Of a stretch of DNA of 64,000 bases, positions 13,001-24,262 are shown piece by piece. The stretch covers positions 310,001 through 374,000 of the forward strand of contig BLAL01000215.1 in NCBI GenBank assembly GCA_015698045.1, read 5' to 3'. The position numbers and the translations under genes are program-made. Within the stretch, counting starts at the first letter, position 1. Each line of letters opens with the position of its first letter. Below the pieces are notes generated by a model. The model ran no database searches. It saw nothing but the letters and a program-made list of their open reading frames with translations, and was not told the origin of the DNA. This stretch comes from Rhizophagus clarus. Taxonomy: Eukaryota > Glomeromycota > Glomeromycetes > Glomerales > Glomeraceae.

Positions 13001-13761
13001 GATGGAACAGTATATTAAAACTATGGAACAACAACTTGAATAAGCTCAACCGAACAGTTCTAATACCATAATTGACAAAGAAAACACACACCCAGAATCT
13101 AATAATTCTTTAATTCGAGTTAACAATCCACTTGTTAATAACCATACTAAGGGCAGGCTTACTAAACATGCAAGAATTAAATCAGTTGTAGAGGTATTAA
13201 AGGAAAATAGTCAGAATAAAAGAGCACAAAAGCAATGTCAAAATTGTAAAGAAATTTCTGGCCATAATTCACGTAGTTGTCCTCATCCTTGTGGTAATTG
13301 TAATGATACTTCTCATAAAATTCACCAATGTCATTAATAAGCAGTTAATTATATAACTTTAATGTAAATAAACCAATAAAATACTTAATTTGTTTTGCAT
13401 TATAGTAATAAATAATTATATGGTGATAAATAGTTATTTGTTATCACACTAATATGGTGATAAATGACTATTTATCACTATATGGTGATAAATAGCAAAG
13501 CCGATAAAATTATTATAAAAATAATAAATTTTAAAATAATAAAAAAAAAACAGTAAATGTGTTATATATTAGTAAACATAAAAAATTTTTTATACCTTTG
13601 CTATTATTATCATCATCATCAGATAGCTTAATAGTACCTTCAACTTTATCCGCTTGATCCACTTTTCCATATTTATAATTGTTAATAGAGTTAAAAAAAT
13701 CACTATTCACATCTTGTGGTGGATCCTCACTTGTCACTTTTGATGGATCAAGCCAAACCAT
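10087..13761 (-). CDS. Small two-exon gene with a MULE in its intron (hypothetical)
   Basis: Exon 1 is 13761-13596 (begins MVWLDPSKVTSEDP, ends in an acidic run SDDDDNNSK) and stops at a G|GTATAA donor. Exon 2 is 10199-10087, after a CCCTCTTAG acceptor, and encodes EELSTKKTNKRKYNRK followed by a basic tail KPSRRTCKSYLI. The two exons join in phase (one base plus two) to give about 92 residues with an acidic first half and a basic second half. The roughly 3.4-kb gap holds the whole MULE, on the opposite strand. The model is an inference: neither exon is a recognised domain, and the phase match alone has a one-in-three chance. Confidence 0.4.
10321..10339 (+). repeat. Left inverted-repeat motif of the MULE
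   Basis: ATAGTTATTTATCACCATA. Fourteen bases are the exact complement of the right-hand motif at 13419-13432. Other GGTG-containing variants lie just upstream (10281-10315). Confidence 0.5.
10438..10740 (+). repeat. CT-rich tract followed by telomere-like repeats
   Basis: Positions 10438-10500 are CT-rich with CACACTCTCTTCC words. Positions 10605-10735 carry scattered TTAGGG-type units: GATTAGGGTAGGG, then GTTAGGGTTAGGGTTAGG near 10685 and TTTAGGGTTAGG near 10705. They lie between the left inverted motif and the transposase start, so they belong to the element's leader rather than to a chromosome end. A T-tract ending TTTTTTTTAG directly before the ATG suggests a leader intron. Confidence 0.6.
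10771..13337 (+). pseudogene. MULE transposase with SWIM finger and zinc knuckle, broken
   Basis: The N-terminal FAR1/WRKY-GCM1-like zinc region spans about residues 90-190 (FYCDKSG, KKCGCKVYV, HNHVL). The MULE catalytic domain follows, with VVICDTTFG (Asp314) and IIFTDADAAL (Asp376) as the first two acidic catalytic positions, then CIFHIKQNL. The first frame ends at 12651, but the SWIM zinc finger (LCTCLYIISHGLVCRHF) is in another frame from about 12603, so a frameshift lies in 12603-12630. The second frame has a TAA at 13041-13043. Reading through in the same frame gives about 97 more residues ending with a CxxC...C zinc knuckle (QCQNCKEISGHNSRSCPHP) and a stop at 13335-13337. It would cut and reinsert the element; two lesions make it inactive here. 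Confidence 0.88.
13419..13495 (-). repeat. Right inverted-repeat motif of the MULE, several copies
   Basis: Three direct copies of ATGGTGATAAAT and inverted forms (TATTTATCACTATA, GTTATCACACTA) are packed in under 80 bases. One matches the left motif exactly over 14 bases in inverse orientation. Confidence 0.5.
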
Positions 13762-13779
13762 AGAATAAAATACGCAAAA

Positions 13780-14509
13780 TCAATAAAGAAATTTGGATAA
13801 GATTACTGAACAAGCTGAGTAAACCACAGAACACCGAGTAGGCCGCAAAGTCTAACAAGTAAAATAATTGCAAAAGCGATCACATTCAATACTGCATTTG
13901 ATGGCGTTCAAGAGAGTGATACATTTTCATGTATTGCATGTACTGTAATCATGTAATTACAAAATTATGAATTTATATTATTGTGGGGATCTCTCATTAA
14001 ATGATGAATTATGGAAATCATGGTAAAATTCTTGCTTTTATTTATGTTGTAAATTAAAATTCTGAAAAGAATTTAATTATAATCTTGTTGTAACTATGCA
14101 TTGTTTAAAAATAACGTAAACAAAATTTATTGTTTATAATTAATAAAGTTTGTTATGATGATATTAATAGCCAGTGATAGATATGTATATTTGGCAAAAT
14201 GTCTCAAGAATTGTTTAACTATGCGAATTACGTTGAAAACTGCTATATTGCTTTGCAACAAATTATTATATAATTTTATTTGGTAACTTTACGATTCTCA
14301 TATAACCTACCAACAAATAACTAACCCATAAGTAGGAATTCTTTTACTACAAACTCAACTTATGTGAGATAAAATAGATAAAATAATTGTGATGAAGCGA
14401 CAAACATTCAAAATTCAAAGATCAGTTTTTACTGACAGCTTATAATTTATTGTAACCATGTTGGTAATATTATGGTAAATTCTCAAATAATGTATATTAT
14501 TATACAGTA
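13780..14509. other. Non-coding
   Basis: AT-rich and without a credible frame. It is probably the promoter side of the small gene starting at 13761 plus intergenic DNA. Confidence 0.5.
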
Positions 14510-14672
14510 TGTCCTTTTTCTTTTCTCGCTTAGAACTATTTAAATTAAAAACAATTTCATCATTAGAACATTTCATTATTTTAAGATAAAGTATTAAATT
14601 TATAATATTTACTGTAATCAATTAAAATCAATTGTCATATTTCTTTGTCATTTCTATCTAAACCTAAAATAT
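14510..14672 (-). pseudogene. Relic of the three-exon 110-residue gene (paralog of 31537-32038)
   Basis: Two blocks match the gene at 31537-32038. Around 14531 the plus strand reads CGCTTAGAACTATTTAAA, matching the exon 3 acceptor area at 31563. Around 14600 it reads AATATTTACTGTAATCA, matching the exon 2 donor area at 31646, followed by ATTTCTTTGTCATTTCTATC and TAAACCTAAA, matching the exon 2 start at 31708-31742. Some 40 bases of exon 2 and most of the acidic tail are lost, and exon 1 was not found. The retained splice-site neighbourhoods show that this came from a genomic copy, not from a reverse-transcribed mRNA. Confidence 0.65.
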
Positions 14673-14679
14673 ATCTGAC

Positions 14680-15989
14680 TAAGCTATAATTATATTCAGT
14701 TGTTTCTTAGATAGTTTTTTTGTAGCATATATATATTGAAACTTTCTTTAAATACAGATTGGATTCTCATAATATCATATTTTAAAAGATGTAGAGTATG
14801 GTTTTTTTTTTATTATACATCACATTACGCAATTAAATTTTATAAATTTTGTTATATATCATCCCATAAAAGTTGCTCTTGTTCAAGCAGAAAACATGTA
14901 AAAGTGTTAGGAAATGAATCAAATAAATGAATGATATTATTAATATTGTAACATATCTAATGCAACGAGCCAACGACTATAGGCACAATAAATTATTAAC
15001 AGATTGTAAAATAGTGAAAGAATTTCTACGACATGTTTAATATTTAACAGAAACATATAACAAACATTAAAAGTTAGTCTATGTGATTGTAAGAAAAATG
15101 ATTATTGGGACTGTAAGCTTTTAAATGTTGGTAATACTAAATATTATGAAACATTTTTTTTTGTTTTGCTAGTTGATCCGACTTGTAATTAAAATAAAAT
15201 TGGACTTATCGGTATTTGACAAGAATCTTACATTCAACACCAGTCAGGTTCAGGTCATACCTTTGCTTGACCCAGGTTTAATCACATGTTTAAACTTAAA
15301 ATATTCATGTAAAGCAATTTTTAACTTCTTATTTATTAGTGAATAAGAATGTGTAAGGTTCAGAAAAACAAGAAAACAACTTTAAAGCGAACTTTTTATT
15401 AGAGAACTTTTTGAAGTAAAAGAAACTTTCAAGTTAGATATGGCGGTTTTCCTCTAAATACTTATGGATAATTCAAGCACTTAAGTTTTAGGGATAAAAC
15501 ATTGATTTATTCTAATTTTCATGCTTTTAATGTGCCAGAAATTGAGAACTAATTTTGTATTCTAATAATAACTTTTTGCAGATATTGCATTATTTACCGC
15601 ATTAAATTCCATATGAATTTATTGCAATCTTACTATAACAAGTGTAATTAAAATATTTTCTTCCGAATAAAACATACATTCGCACAACTTTTTACAAATC
15701 ATAAGTTTTATTTAAATTTTTATTATAAAATTTTAAAATACCTAATTACTCCTGACTTTCACTATGACATACATGAAAGATAGATTATTTTTAATACTCA
15801 CTTTAAATGGAAATATTGTATTTGAGTTTCTATTATTAAATCCTTTACTTCTTTTTTTGGATTTTATCTAGATATTACGTCTAAATGATGCCAAAGATTT
15901 GATTTGTTATAATTATCAACCAAATTTATGCTTATTGTAGTTTAAACCTTATTATAAATATAATTGGATATTACTTCTTCAACAGGTCT
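14680..15989. other. Non-coding
   Basis: No supported gene. Short frames lack domain signals or neighbouring splice sites. It holds the 3' flank of the bromodomain-nuclease gene. Confidence 0.5.
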
Positions 15990-17843
15990 CTACAAGATGC
16001 GACGAAAACCAACTACTAAGATAACAAATCCTTTTAGCTCATTAGGATTAGATTTGGTTATTTTTACATGTTCATCAAACACTCCTGAACTAAAATAATC
16101 AGCAGGTTTTCCTTTTGAAATTATATTCATATATGATTGCAATTGATTTATTCCATTGTTCAATACTTCATTAATAGTTATCTGTATTGTTTCTTTGTGT
16201 TCTTTTGACCAGTAAGTATATACCCTTTTTAATAAAACTTCTTCATCTTCCTTTTCAAGAGTTTTGTCTAATTTCTCTAAATCTTTTGTGTTAACCTTAT
16301 TTTTTTGATTTTTTATCAAACCAACTAATGAAATATACTTTAATTCTAAACTAATACCATTATTACCTGTTTCTTTTAATATAAAAATGTCTGAATAGCC
16401 AAACTGACCAAATCCTTTTTGTTTATTGCCATCCATTACTAATGAAAGTTCTGGAATACAATATTTTGATGGCAAAAGGCTTTCAACAATTGTCTGAAGA
16501 ACAGCCTCATCTGCAGAAAATAAAGACATCTTTGATCTTGTTAATAAAAATGTTTTCAAGATTTTTATAAAAGGTACGATGTCACCTGCAATAAGATTTT
16601 CATATGCAGAAGCAACAAGAAAAGTATTATTAATGATATATTCATACACTAATTTATCCTCATTTTGTTCTAAAATTCAGATTTGTTTCTTAAATGGACT
16701 ATCTGTATTATTATCATTATTTCTTGCCCTTTTCAATTCTCTTGTTTGTCTGTCATGAAGAATAAGTTTTTCATTCCATTTCTTATTAAAAATAGCTTCT
16801 AATTCTCTGCCTAAACAATATATCTCACTTTCAACATTATTATATGTATAGCAATTACAAAATATTAAACGAACATCATCTTCAAATTCTTCTAATTTTG
16901 TATATTGATTATTCTCTAATTTTGAATTTATGGTAAATAGATCCATTGGATATTTAATAACCTTATCTTTAATATCATTTTTATAAAATAGATAAGCATA
17001 AGGTTTATCTTCAAGTTCATAAAGAATATCATAACAGTAGTTAATAAGTTTAATATTCTCTTTAGATAAATCTGATTTAGAAATATCTTTAATTTGAACT
17101 TTTTTTTCAGAAATTGTAGTTACTATATTCTCCTTTTCATGTTCCTTAATAATTTCTTGCCAAAATGTTTGCAAATTTTTCTTACGTTGTAAACATTCTA
17201 TATTAATCTGCAATAAGAAAGACATTATTATTAATAGTGCATCAATTTTTTATTTAGTAGTAAAGAAGATACATAGCCAATTCCTCCTCCAGAATTAGCA
17301 GACTTTACTAACAACAAAGTAAGGATGCCTGAATTGAGGGCCTGGAGTGGTTACCAGGAGAACAAGACAGTAATTCTCACTAAGTGACCCAACGAGTATT
17401 TGGAGTTACCCATACTTTGCAAAATAAAAAATAAATGCACCTTTTTCTTTAATTCAATAAAAGCATTTGGTTCCAATAATTCCTTAGCTGCACTCAAAAA
17501 ACGATTATACCAAGTAATGTTAAAGTTTTGCCACTTAGCCAATGTTGATGAAGAACTAGTTAATGATGTCAATGAAGCAATAATAGTATCTCGGTTAAAA
17601 TTTAAAAAGCTACGATAAGACAAATTTCTTGATTCATTAGTTAAGTAAGAAATAAAATCTAACAATAATTAAAAAAAATTTGATTAAAAACTGAATAAAA
17701 TGATATATTGTAATAAAAACCTTTCTTGCTGAAAGAATGCTAAGTACTTTTATTAAATATTATAAAACTTTTTTACCTTCATGTCCAATATAATTTTCAG
17801 TTGATTTAGTTAATTCAATACAATTTTCAGTTGTTGCACTCAT
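15990..17843 (-). pseudogene. Bromodomain plus PD-(D/E)XK nuclease-like protein, one in-frame stop
   Basis: A three-exon model fits splice signals and phases: exon 1 17843-17777 (donor GTAAAA), exon 2 17658-17441 (acceptor TTGTTAG, donor GTGCAT), exon 3 17207-15990 (acceptor TTATTGCAG), about 500 codons. Exon 3 carries a bromodomain (KYPMDLFTINSKL, EFEDDVRLIFCNCYTYN, LGRELEAIF; about residues 140-235) that would bind acetyl-lysine. After it comes a PD-(D/E)XK fold with GYSDIFIL (Asp about 368) and LELKY (Glu 383, Lys 385), the metal-binding core of restriction-like nucleases, of the kind found with AAA-ATPase-like proteins in Glomeromycota. A TGA at 16677-16679 separates the two domains in the same frame and could come from CGA. 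Intron 2 (233 bp) is long for this window and may hide a small exon. Function is inferred from domains only. Confidence 0.75.
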
Positions 17844-17849
17844 AATTGG

Positions 17850-19890
17850 TTCATTAATTATAAAAAAAAACTAATTATAATATTTTTATAATATAAAAAT
17901 TTAAAAATGAAAAACGAATTATAAAAAGCAAGAGGTAATAAAAAACAAGCAAAATAATAAAAGTGTATAAAGCAAAAAAAATCAGATCTTAAATACAAAA
18001 AATAATTACGAATAATAATTACTTAAACTGACTCATCAACGCACAAAATAACCTATAAACTTACATTTTATAATAATGATTACAATTAAAATTATATTAG
18101 TTAATATTGTTACAACAATATTATTAATTGACCATTATTATGAATATTCATGTCATATATAATTATAATTAATGTTGCAAATAACTAATTATAAATTTAA
18201 AATAATAATTTATATACGTTACTAAAAATTAGTCAATACAATTTTAAAAATATTTATTATAAATTATTTATGATTACTGTTCAATTTAAGTCATATTGTA
18301 TATATAGGTTAATAATAATTAATATATTTTTATCAATTAAGATATTTTACTGTTGTCAAGTTAAAATAATTCATATCATACATAACAGATAATAATGGTT
18401 AACTTAATGCAACTTTCAACTCATTATTACAAAAAATGATAAATTGCATAAATTGTCTATATCAAATAAGTATTACTCACATTAACACATTTTTCTATAT
18501 TAAATAAATGATAAAAAATATATCACATTATATGTGCATTTCCTTTATCATTTATTTAACAAAGAAAGAGACATGCAAACATATGTCCTCGTCAACTACT
18601 ATCAACCTTCCTATTGGTTGAGACAAACAAATAAAATTCATATAAAACATTAACGTAAATTTATATACCACTCTAAAAACAGAAAAATGTGGGCTAAATA
18701 TGAAATGTTAAGTTAATCTTTTTGATATGTCTGCTAAAATACTAAAAATTTCGCTAAAATCGATCGGCTTCTTATGTTTCTTGAGTTTTTTCCCGACGTG
18801 GCCTTTTCCCAAAAGTTTCTATGTTTTGAATCACATGAAGAATGGTATTTATTAAGCGTTCTTTTTTCTGACAAATTTCTGGATCGAAAGAGTTCGTATC
18901 ATTTGTAATAGAATAGTATAATTACGTATAGTGTAGTTATTTATTTTAGTCAGGTAATCTTTATATTTATTGTATTACAAAGAATGATTTTTATCTGAAC
19001 CTGTATTGGGACATAAATAAATATTTCATTAAAACACCCATCTCATGAAACGAAAAATAATGTTGCTATAGCAATGGTCTAATTGGTTTATACCCCGTAT
19101 ATTCTTAACATTTTTCTAGGGTTCAGATTTTAGTTATTACTTTAGTACAATGTAAATGTCAAAGCGTCTTCTTCTTAACTCTTTATAGGCCTTTCTGAAA
19201 AAACTTGCTTCTTCTTTTATCCACTGGTGTCGGGATAAGTGTATTACAAATAACGAGGTCTTTGCTCTTCGATCTGAAATCTGGCTTCTAACGTGATACG
19301 TACCCTCGTATTTTCCAAAATAATCTTTGCCCATGTGATTTTCTTAATTCCAGCTGAATTCATAAAGTCGAAGCTTGATTCTGGCCCAAATCGAAATAAA
19401 TCAAATAAATCAACTTTTGCTTAAATCGAAAGAAATTTTTTCAAATCAAAAAAATTTTTAGGGTTTTTGCATATATTTATTTACTATTAACATTTTATTT
19501 TACAACGACCCAAAAATAATTTTTTTTTTTAGAATAAAATAGATGATGATAAAATTCTTTATTTGTTCTTTAAGCCGAAGATTTTTTTTATCTGTTATTT
19601 CATTATCTATTATTCGTCCTTAAAAAATACAATGGACATTTTATTCACTTTTTTTTTTTTTGAAACAGTCACTGATTTATTATGTTAATAATGGCACTGT
19701 AAAATTAACAACAGAAATATATAATCAAAGAGACTACAGGAATTCAAGATTGGTCAATGAAAGTTATATGCTTCTGAAAAAGAAATTCATTCACATATTG
19801 AAGATTTTGAAAGTGATAATAATTGCTAACAATGAATGATCTTAGTCGTCAACGAAAAAGTATTAGCTATTTAGCCAGGTTATTGACAAA
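17850..19890. other. AT-rich intergenic stretch
   Basis: No supported gene. Near 19740-19830 (plus strand) a short frame reads EIYNQRDYRNSRLVNESY and then shifts; it might be a coding relic but cannot be assigned. Confidence 0.5.
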
Positions 19891-19897
19891 ATATCTC

Positions 19898-22046
19898 CTA
19901 TATATCAAAATCTAATTCTCTTGTAATATGTCTTACTAAATAAAAAAAAAATTTTAAATGCACAAATTAAAAAAATTCTTTTTTAACTAATAGTATTTAC
20001 GATTAAACCAACATAAATAAAACACATACCTGATGACCTAATAGAAGAAACTTGAGAAATAAGAGGAGTTAAAGATCTACTAGTATAAATAGCACCAGGA
20101 TGTTGTTCTTTAGAAAATTCGGGACCAAGCTGTTTCGATTTTATTAAACCTAAACGTTTTCTCTCAGTTTTAGTAAATATTCTATCAGTTTTTTTACGCT
20201 TTTTATACCAATCATCAACAGTATCTTTAATTTCAGTTATGGTAGGTCTCATTGAAGGATCAGAATGCCAACATCTTTTCATTAAATTAACAAAACATTC
20301 AGAAGTATCCAAAGTAATTTCAGGTCTTTTTCCATCGATGATTTTCAAAATAAGATCAGTATCATGATCAACTTCAGGAAAAGGTTTATGGCCAGTTGTT
20401 AATTCCCACATAATCATACTCAAACTATATATACAGTATCAGACTCTTTTGAAAATGCAGCACCCTGAAAAATTTCTGGAGCGATATAAGGTACTACACT
20501 ATATATTTCATTATTTGATGAATTATTCGCTAGTTGGGATAAACCTAAATCTCCAATTACCCACTTTTTGTGATCATCTTTTACCAATAATATATTTCCA
20601 CTATGAAAATCTCGATGCATGAAATGTTCATTGTAAATAGTCTTAAGCCTAGAAACATTGAGATAATTATTTATTAATAATGTCCTACGCTTCGCTCCAG
20701 ACAGTTAATATGAAAAATTATAAATAATTACCCGTTTGAGATTTGACACAAAATGGCCAATTTTGTAATCCATTTGATATTTTTAAAATTTTTATTTAAA
20801 TAATTATGTAAATTTCCACCACATGCATATTCCATTATCAACATACAATCTCTTGTTTCAGGATGTTGCATAACACCATAATATTTGACAATAAAAACTG
20901 TATCATAACACCGATGGAGCGATTTCACCTATTAAAAAATGACGAATCAATTTAATATACATATACAATGGCTTATATTTACAACAACTGAATTCACATA
21001 ATTGCCTCATTTAAAAAGTATTTGCTAATATCTTTCAAATTTGTAAATCTTTTCACAGCAACAGGAGTTTTATTTAACCAAATTGCTTTAGAAATAGTAC
21101 CAAATCCTCCTTTTGCTACTTCTTCTAAAATATTAATTTGAGAATATGGAATCCATTCCATCGTTCGTTTTGAGTTAATATTTTTAAGTTCATGTTCAAG
21201 AAAACTATATATGTTTAATGGATTAGAACTAATATTCATATAACTGGCGATTTTATCATAATTATCAGTATTTGTTCATATGGAAATAAGAAATTCATCT
21301 ATATTATGGTTTCCACTACTAATATTTGTAATATCAATATTTATATTTGATATTCTTTTACATTTTTTGCATTGTGTTTGATCCGTAATTCCAAAAATTA
21401 TATTTGTTGTTAAACAATATCTACATTCGACGTAAACTATGAAACAATATGAACACCATTTTTGACAATTGGTTAAAAATTTTAGGTTATGATTACAAAC
21501 TCTACTTTTATTAGAAGTATCCCACCATGGTAAATAAAGAATAGGAATCATTTTATTAAATAAAGTTGATTTTACTCGTCCAGAAGAAATTAAATAACAA
21601 TTTGAACATATTTTAAATCTAAAAGAAATCTTATCAATTAATTTTCCACATAATTTACAATCCTTTTCTATAAATATATATTGTGTAGTAGTATTAATGT
21701 GATCATAATAATTCTTAAAATATGAAATTTCTGAACAATTTTTACACCATTCTTGAATATTTCTTGTGAGAAAATTTGTATTACTTGTTGACTTATGCTC
21801 GATACAAGGAGTATGATTTGTAATAATATTTACGTCAAAATATACGTTATCACCTGCTATACTTTTAATATACGTTAATAAACATTGTTTACAATATTTC
21901 TGTCTATATAAATTTGTAGCAGAATATTTATTTCCACAATTATTGCATCTAAGTTTTTCATTATTAAAGGAAAGAAACAATATTGGTATGGGACTAGATT
22001 TTAATTTTGGCGTTGGATCAAAGTAAATTTCATTTGTAAATTCCAT
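19898..22046 (-). pseudogene. TKL-type protein kinase with cysteine-rich N-terminus, broken
   Basis: Exons: 22046-21006, 20928-20732, 20648-20030 and 19935-19898. The first 250 residues hold many CxxC pairs (CNNCG, CKQC, WCKNC, CKLCG, CSNC, CKKC), typical of one Rhizophagus kinase class. The kinase domain has a glycine loop AKGGFGTI, VAVKRF, HRDFHSGN, IGDLGLS (DLG for DFG, common in TKL kinases), YIAPEIF and CWHSDPSMRP; the tail ends TRELDFDI. Two lesions are clear: an in-frame TGA at 21276-21278 between the cysteine-rich and kinase parts, and a net frame change in 20431-20439 best explained as a 5-bp insertion, which restores the phase to exon 4. The exon 1 donor is GC (GAG|GCAATT) rather than GT; it joins NE to VKSLHRC as expected for helix C. 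A signalling kinase by family, probably inactive here. Confidence 0.85.
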
Positions 22047-22049
22047 TAC

Positions 22050-23119
22050 GTTATTTTTTTACATTTAACAAGATATTGAAGCAAAATTTGTAAATTTATA
22101 GTTTACTTTTCATGCACATATTGGAAATAAGAATTTCTTTTTTCTTTCATGTTACGGAATTATACCTTAAAATGAAAATTTAATGATCTGAGATGGAAAT
22201 CATACAAAGCAAAAGTTTACGTAATTTAGATGATCATACAAAAAGGAATAGTTGAAAGAGTGCGCAATGATTAGATCAGCATGCATAGAATTCCGTAGTG
22301 AGAAAACACTCTGTGTTTCTCATGCATCTATTGGAACTTTTAAGAATTTCTTTTTATAGAAAGACAACTTTCAAGCACAATAATTGTAACAGATGCAGAC
22401 TAGCTGAGATGGAAAATATACAAAGCAAAAGTTTATTTTTAGGGGATCGTTCAAAAAGGAATGATCGAAAGAGCTCTTTGTTTGTGCAATAACTTATTCG
22501 GATTAGATCAACATAGAAATGATTTATAGAATTCTATAGTGAAATTTTATTTTTGCCTTCAATGCAATATCACTGTCAATAGGCGCCACTACTAACGCTA
22601 CTAACTACATATAAACACCATGATGCACACACATGAATTTTGTTCTTTTTTCTTCCATATTTGGGTTTAGCCAATTTATTTGGCGATAGTATGTTTTTGA
22701 CCGACAAATTATTGGCAATCATTTTCCAAATTAATGTACTTTTTTGCTTAATTTGAAAATTGTTGTGCGATCTTCAAGTATTTTTTCATGGAAGTAGAAA
22801 TGCGCAATGTGAACTTTAAAGTTGAAATTTATATAGCTATTTAATTGCAATATGCAATGCAATAGCAATGCAATAGCAATGCATATGTATATGCATATGC
22901 ATATGGTTATTGCCATAGCGACAGTATATCCATCTATACGCTATTTTTTTAAAAAATAAAAGAGATGATTATTTGCTTTATACTATATTGCATCTTTTGA
23001 TATCATTAGAATAAAATTGCAAATTAAGCTCTCCTATGCCACTTTTGTTGTTAATTATATTTAACCATCAAGTAAACGATTTTGCTGCAAAAAATTGATT
23101 TCATCGATCATAACACGGG
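22050..23119. other. Non-coding, upstream of the kinase pseudogene
   Basis: No supported gene. A diverged direct duplication is visible: AAAAGTTTA...AAAAAGGAAT with flanking words at about 22205-22250 and again at about 22420-22465. The short frames at 22298 and 22731 have no support. Confidence 0.5.
22845..22910. repeat. Short tandem repeat of GCAATA/GCAATGC words
   Basis: TGCAATGCAATAGCAATGCA repeats, followed by alternating ATGCAT words with self-complementary character. Confidence 0.7.
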
Positions 23120-24004
23120 TAAAAAAAAAAGCCAATCATTTAAAATAGTCACTATTAGTAAATTTGTTTTACATAAAAAACTATTTTTTTTGATCGTTTT
23201 TAATGAAAAAAACAAATGATTTTTTTATATTATTTTTAATAAAAAAAACAGTTTATTTTTGCAAATAGTTTCAATAAGAAAACAAAAATTTTTTTTTAAT
23301 CATTTTTAAAAAAAACAATTTTTAATAATTTGTTTTTTTTAATTATTTTTTAAATGATTTCCTTTTAGTCATTATAATAAAAAACAATTCAATGGTTTTT
23401 AAAAATATTTATATGAAAAAATCGAGTTCAACGGCTTTTTTAAAATCATTTTTAATTAAAAAGAACAAATTTTTCTTTATCATTTTCAATTAAAAACACA
23501 CTTTTTTTAATTATTTTCAATTAAAGAAAAAAATTTCTTTTTTAATCAATTTCAATAAAAAAAAAATTTCTTTTTTAATCAATTTCAATAAAAAAAAAAT
23601 TTTTTTTTAATCAGTTATTGATTTTGACGGTAATAAAAAGTAGACCTTAACAATTTTCTTAAAATCATTTAATAGAAAATCTGATTTTAACAGGTTTTTA
23701 AAATAATTTTATTGATTTTTTATTAATCATTTAATAAAAAACTCCAATAAAACGTTAAAAGAACGGTTTAAAACACTTTTTAACGTTATTTTAAAATGAA
23801 ATTTTTTTAAGCGTTTAATTAAATCAAAAATGCTTTTTTTTAAGCATTTAATTTTGAAAAAAATGTTAAAATAAAGTTTCTTTTAAGCGGCTTAATTAAA
23901 AAAGTTAAAAACAGCTTCTTTTAAGCAGCTTAATTTAGAAAAAACACACATTTAATTTAAACGTTTCTTTTAAATTAAACGAATAAAAAAAAGCTTTTTC
24001 TTTT
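23120..24004. repeat. Degenerate left flank of the 31-bp satellite block
   Basis: Alternating A-runs and T-runs with diverged units of about 30-45 bp: TTTTTAATCA with AATAAAAAAAA, later AAAACGTTAAAA and TTTAAGC. They look like decayed relatives of the 31-bp unit and become more regular towards 24000. Confidence 0.65.
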
Positions 24005-24262
24005 AATCAAACGCTTAAAAAAAAAGCGTTTTTTTAATCAAACGCTTAAAAAAAAAGCGTTTTTTTAATCAAACGCTTAAAAAAAAAGCGTTTTTTTAAT
24101 CAAACGCTTAAAAAAAAAGCGTTTTTTTAATCAAACGCTTAAAAAAAAAGCGTTTTTTTAATCAAACGCTTAAAAAAAAAGCGTTTTTTTAATCAAACGC
24201 TTAAAAAAAAAGCGTTTTTTTAATCAAACGCTTAAAAAAAAGCGTTTTTTTAAAAAAACGCT
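24005..24262. repeat. 31-bp satellite, AACGCTT subfamily
   Basis: About eight nearly identical head-to-tail units of exactly 31 bp. Each contains AAACGCTT, nine A, GCG and seven T, then AATC. AACGCTT and AAGCGTT pair as a hairpin with an A-rich loop. Confidence 0.92.

Larger units (their letters stand above)
10321..13495 (+). mobile_element. Decayed MULE DNA transposon
   Basis: A MULE-type transposase frame (10771-13337) is flanked by an inverted motif. TATTTATCACCATA occurs at 10326-10339 and its complement TATGGTGATAAATA at 13419-13432, with further copies to 13495. These look like the inner parts of terminal inverted repeats; exact ends and target-site duplication were not found. The transposase frame has one frameshift and one in-frame stop. 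Confidence 0.75.

Noticed and set aside
19137..19334. 65-residue minus-strand frame
   Set aside because: No domain, no splice partners, and its composition matches surrounding spacer.
6112..22046. TGA read as a sense codon (recoding or alternative code)
   Set aside because: Intact genes in the window use TGA-free frames, one comparable lesion is TAA, and frameshifts accompany the TGAs, so decay is simpler.
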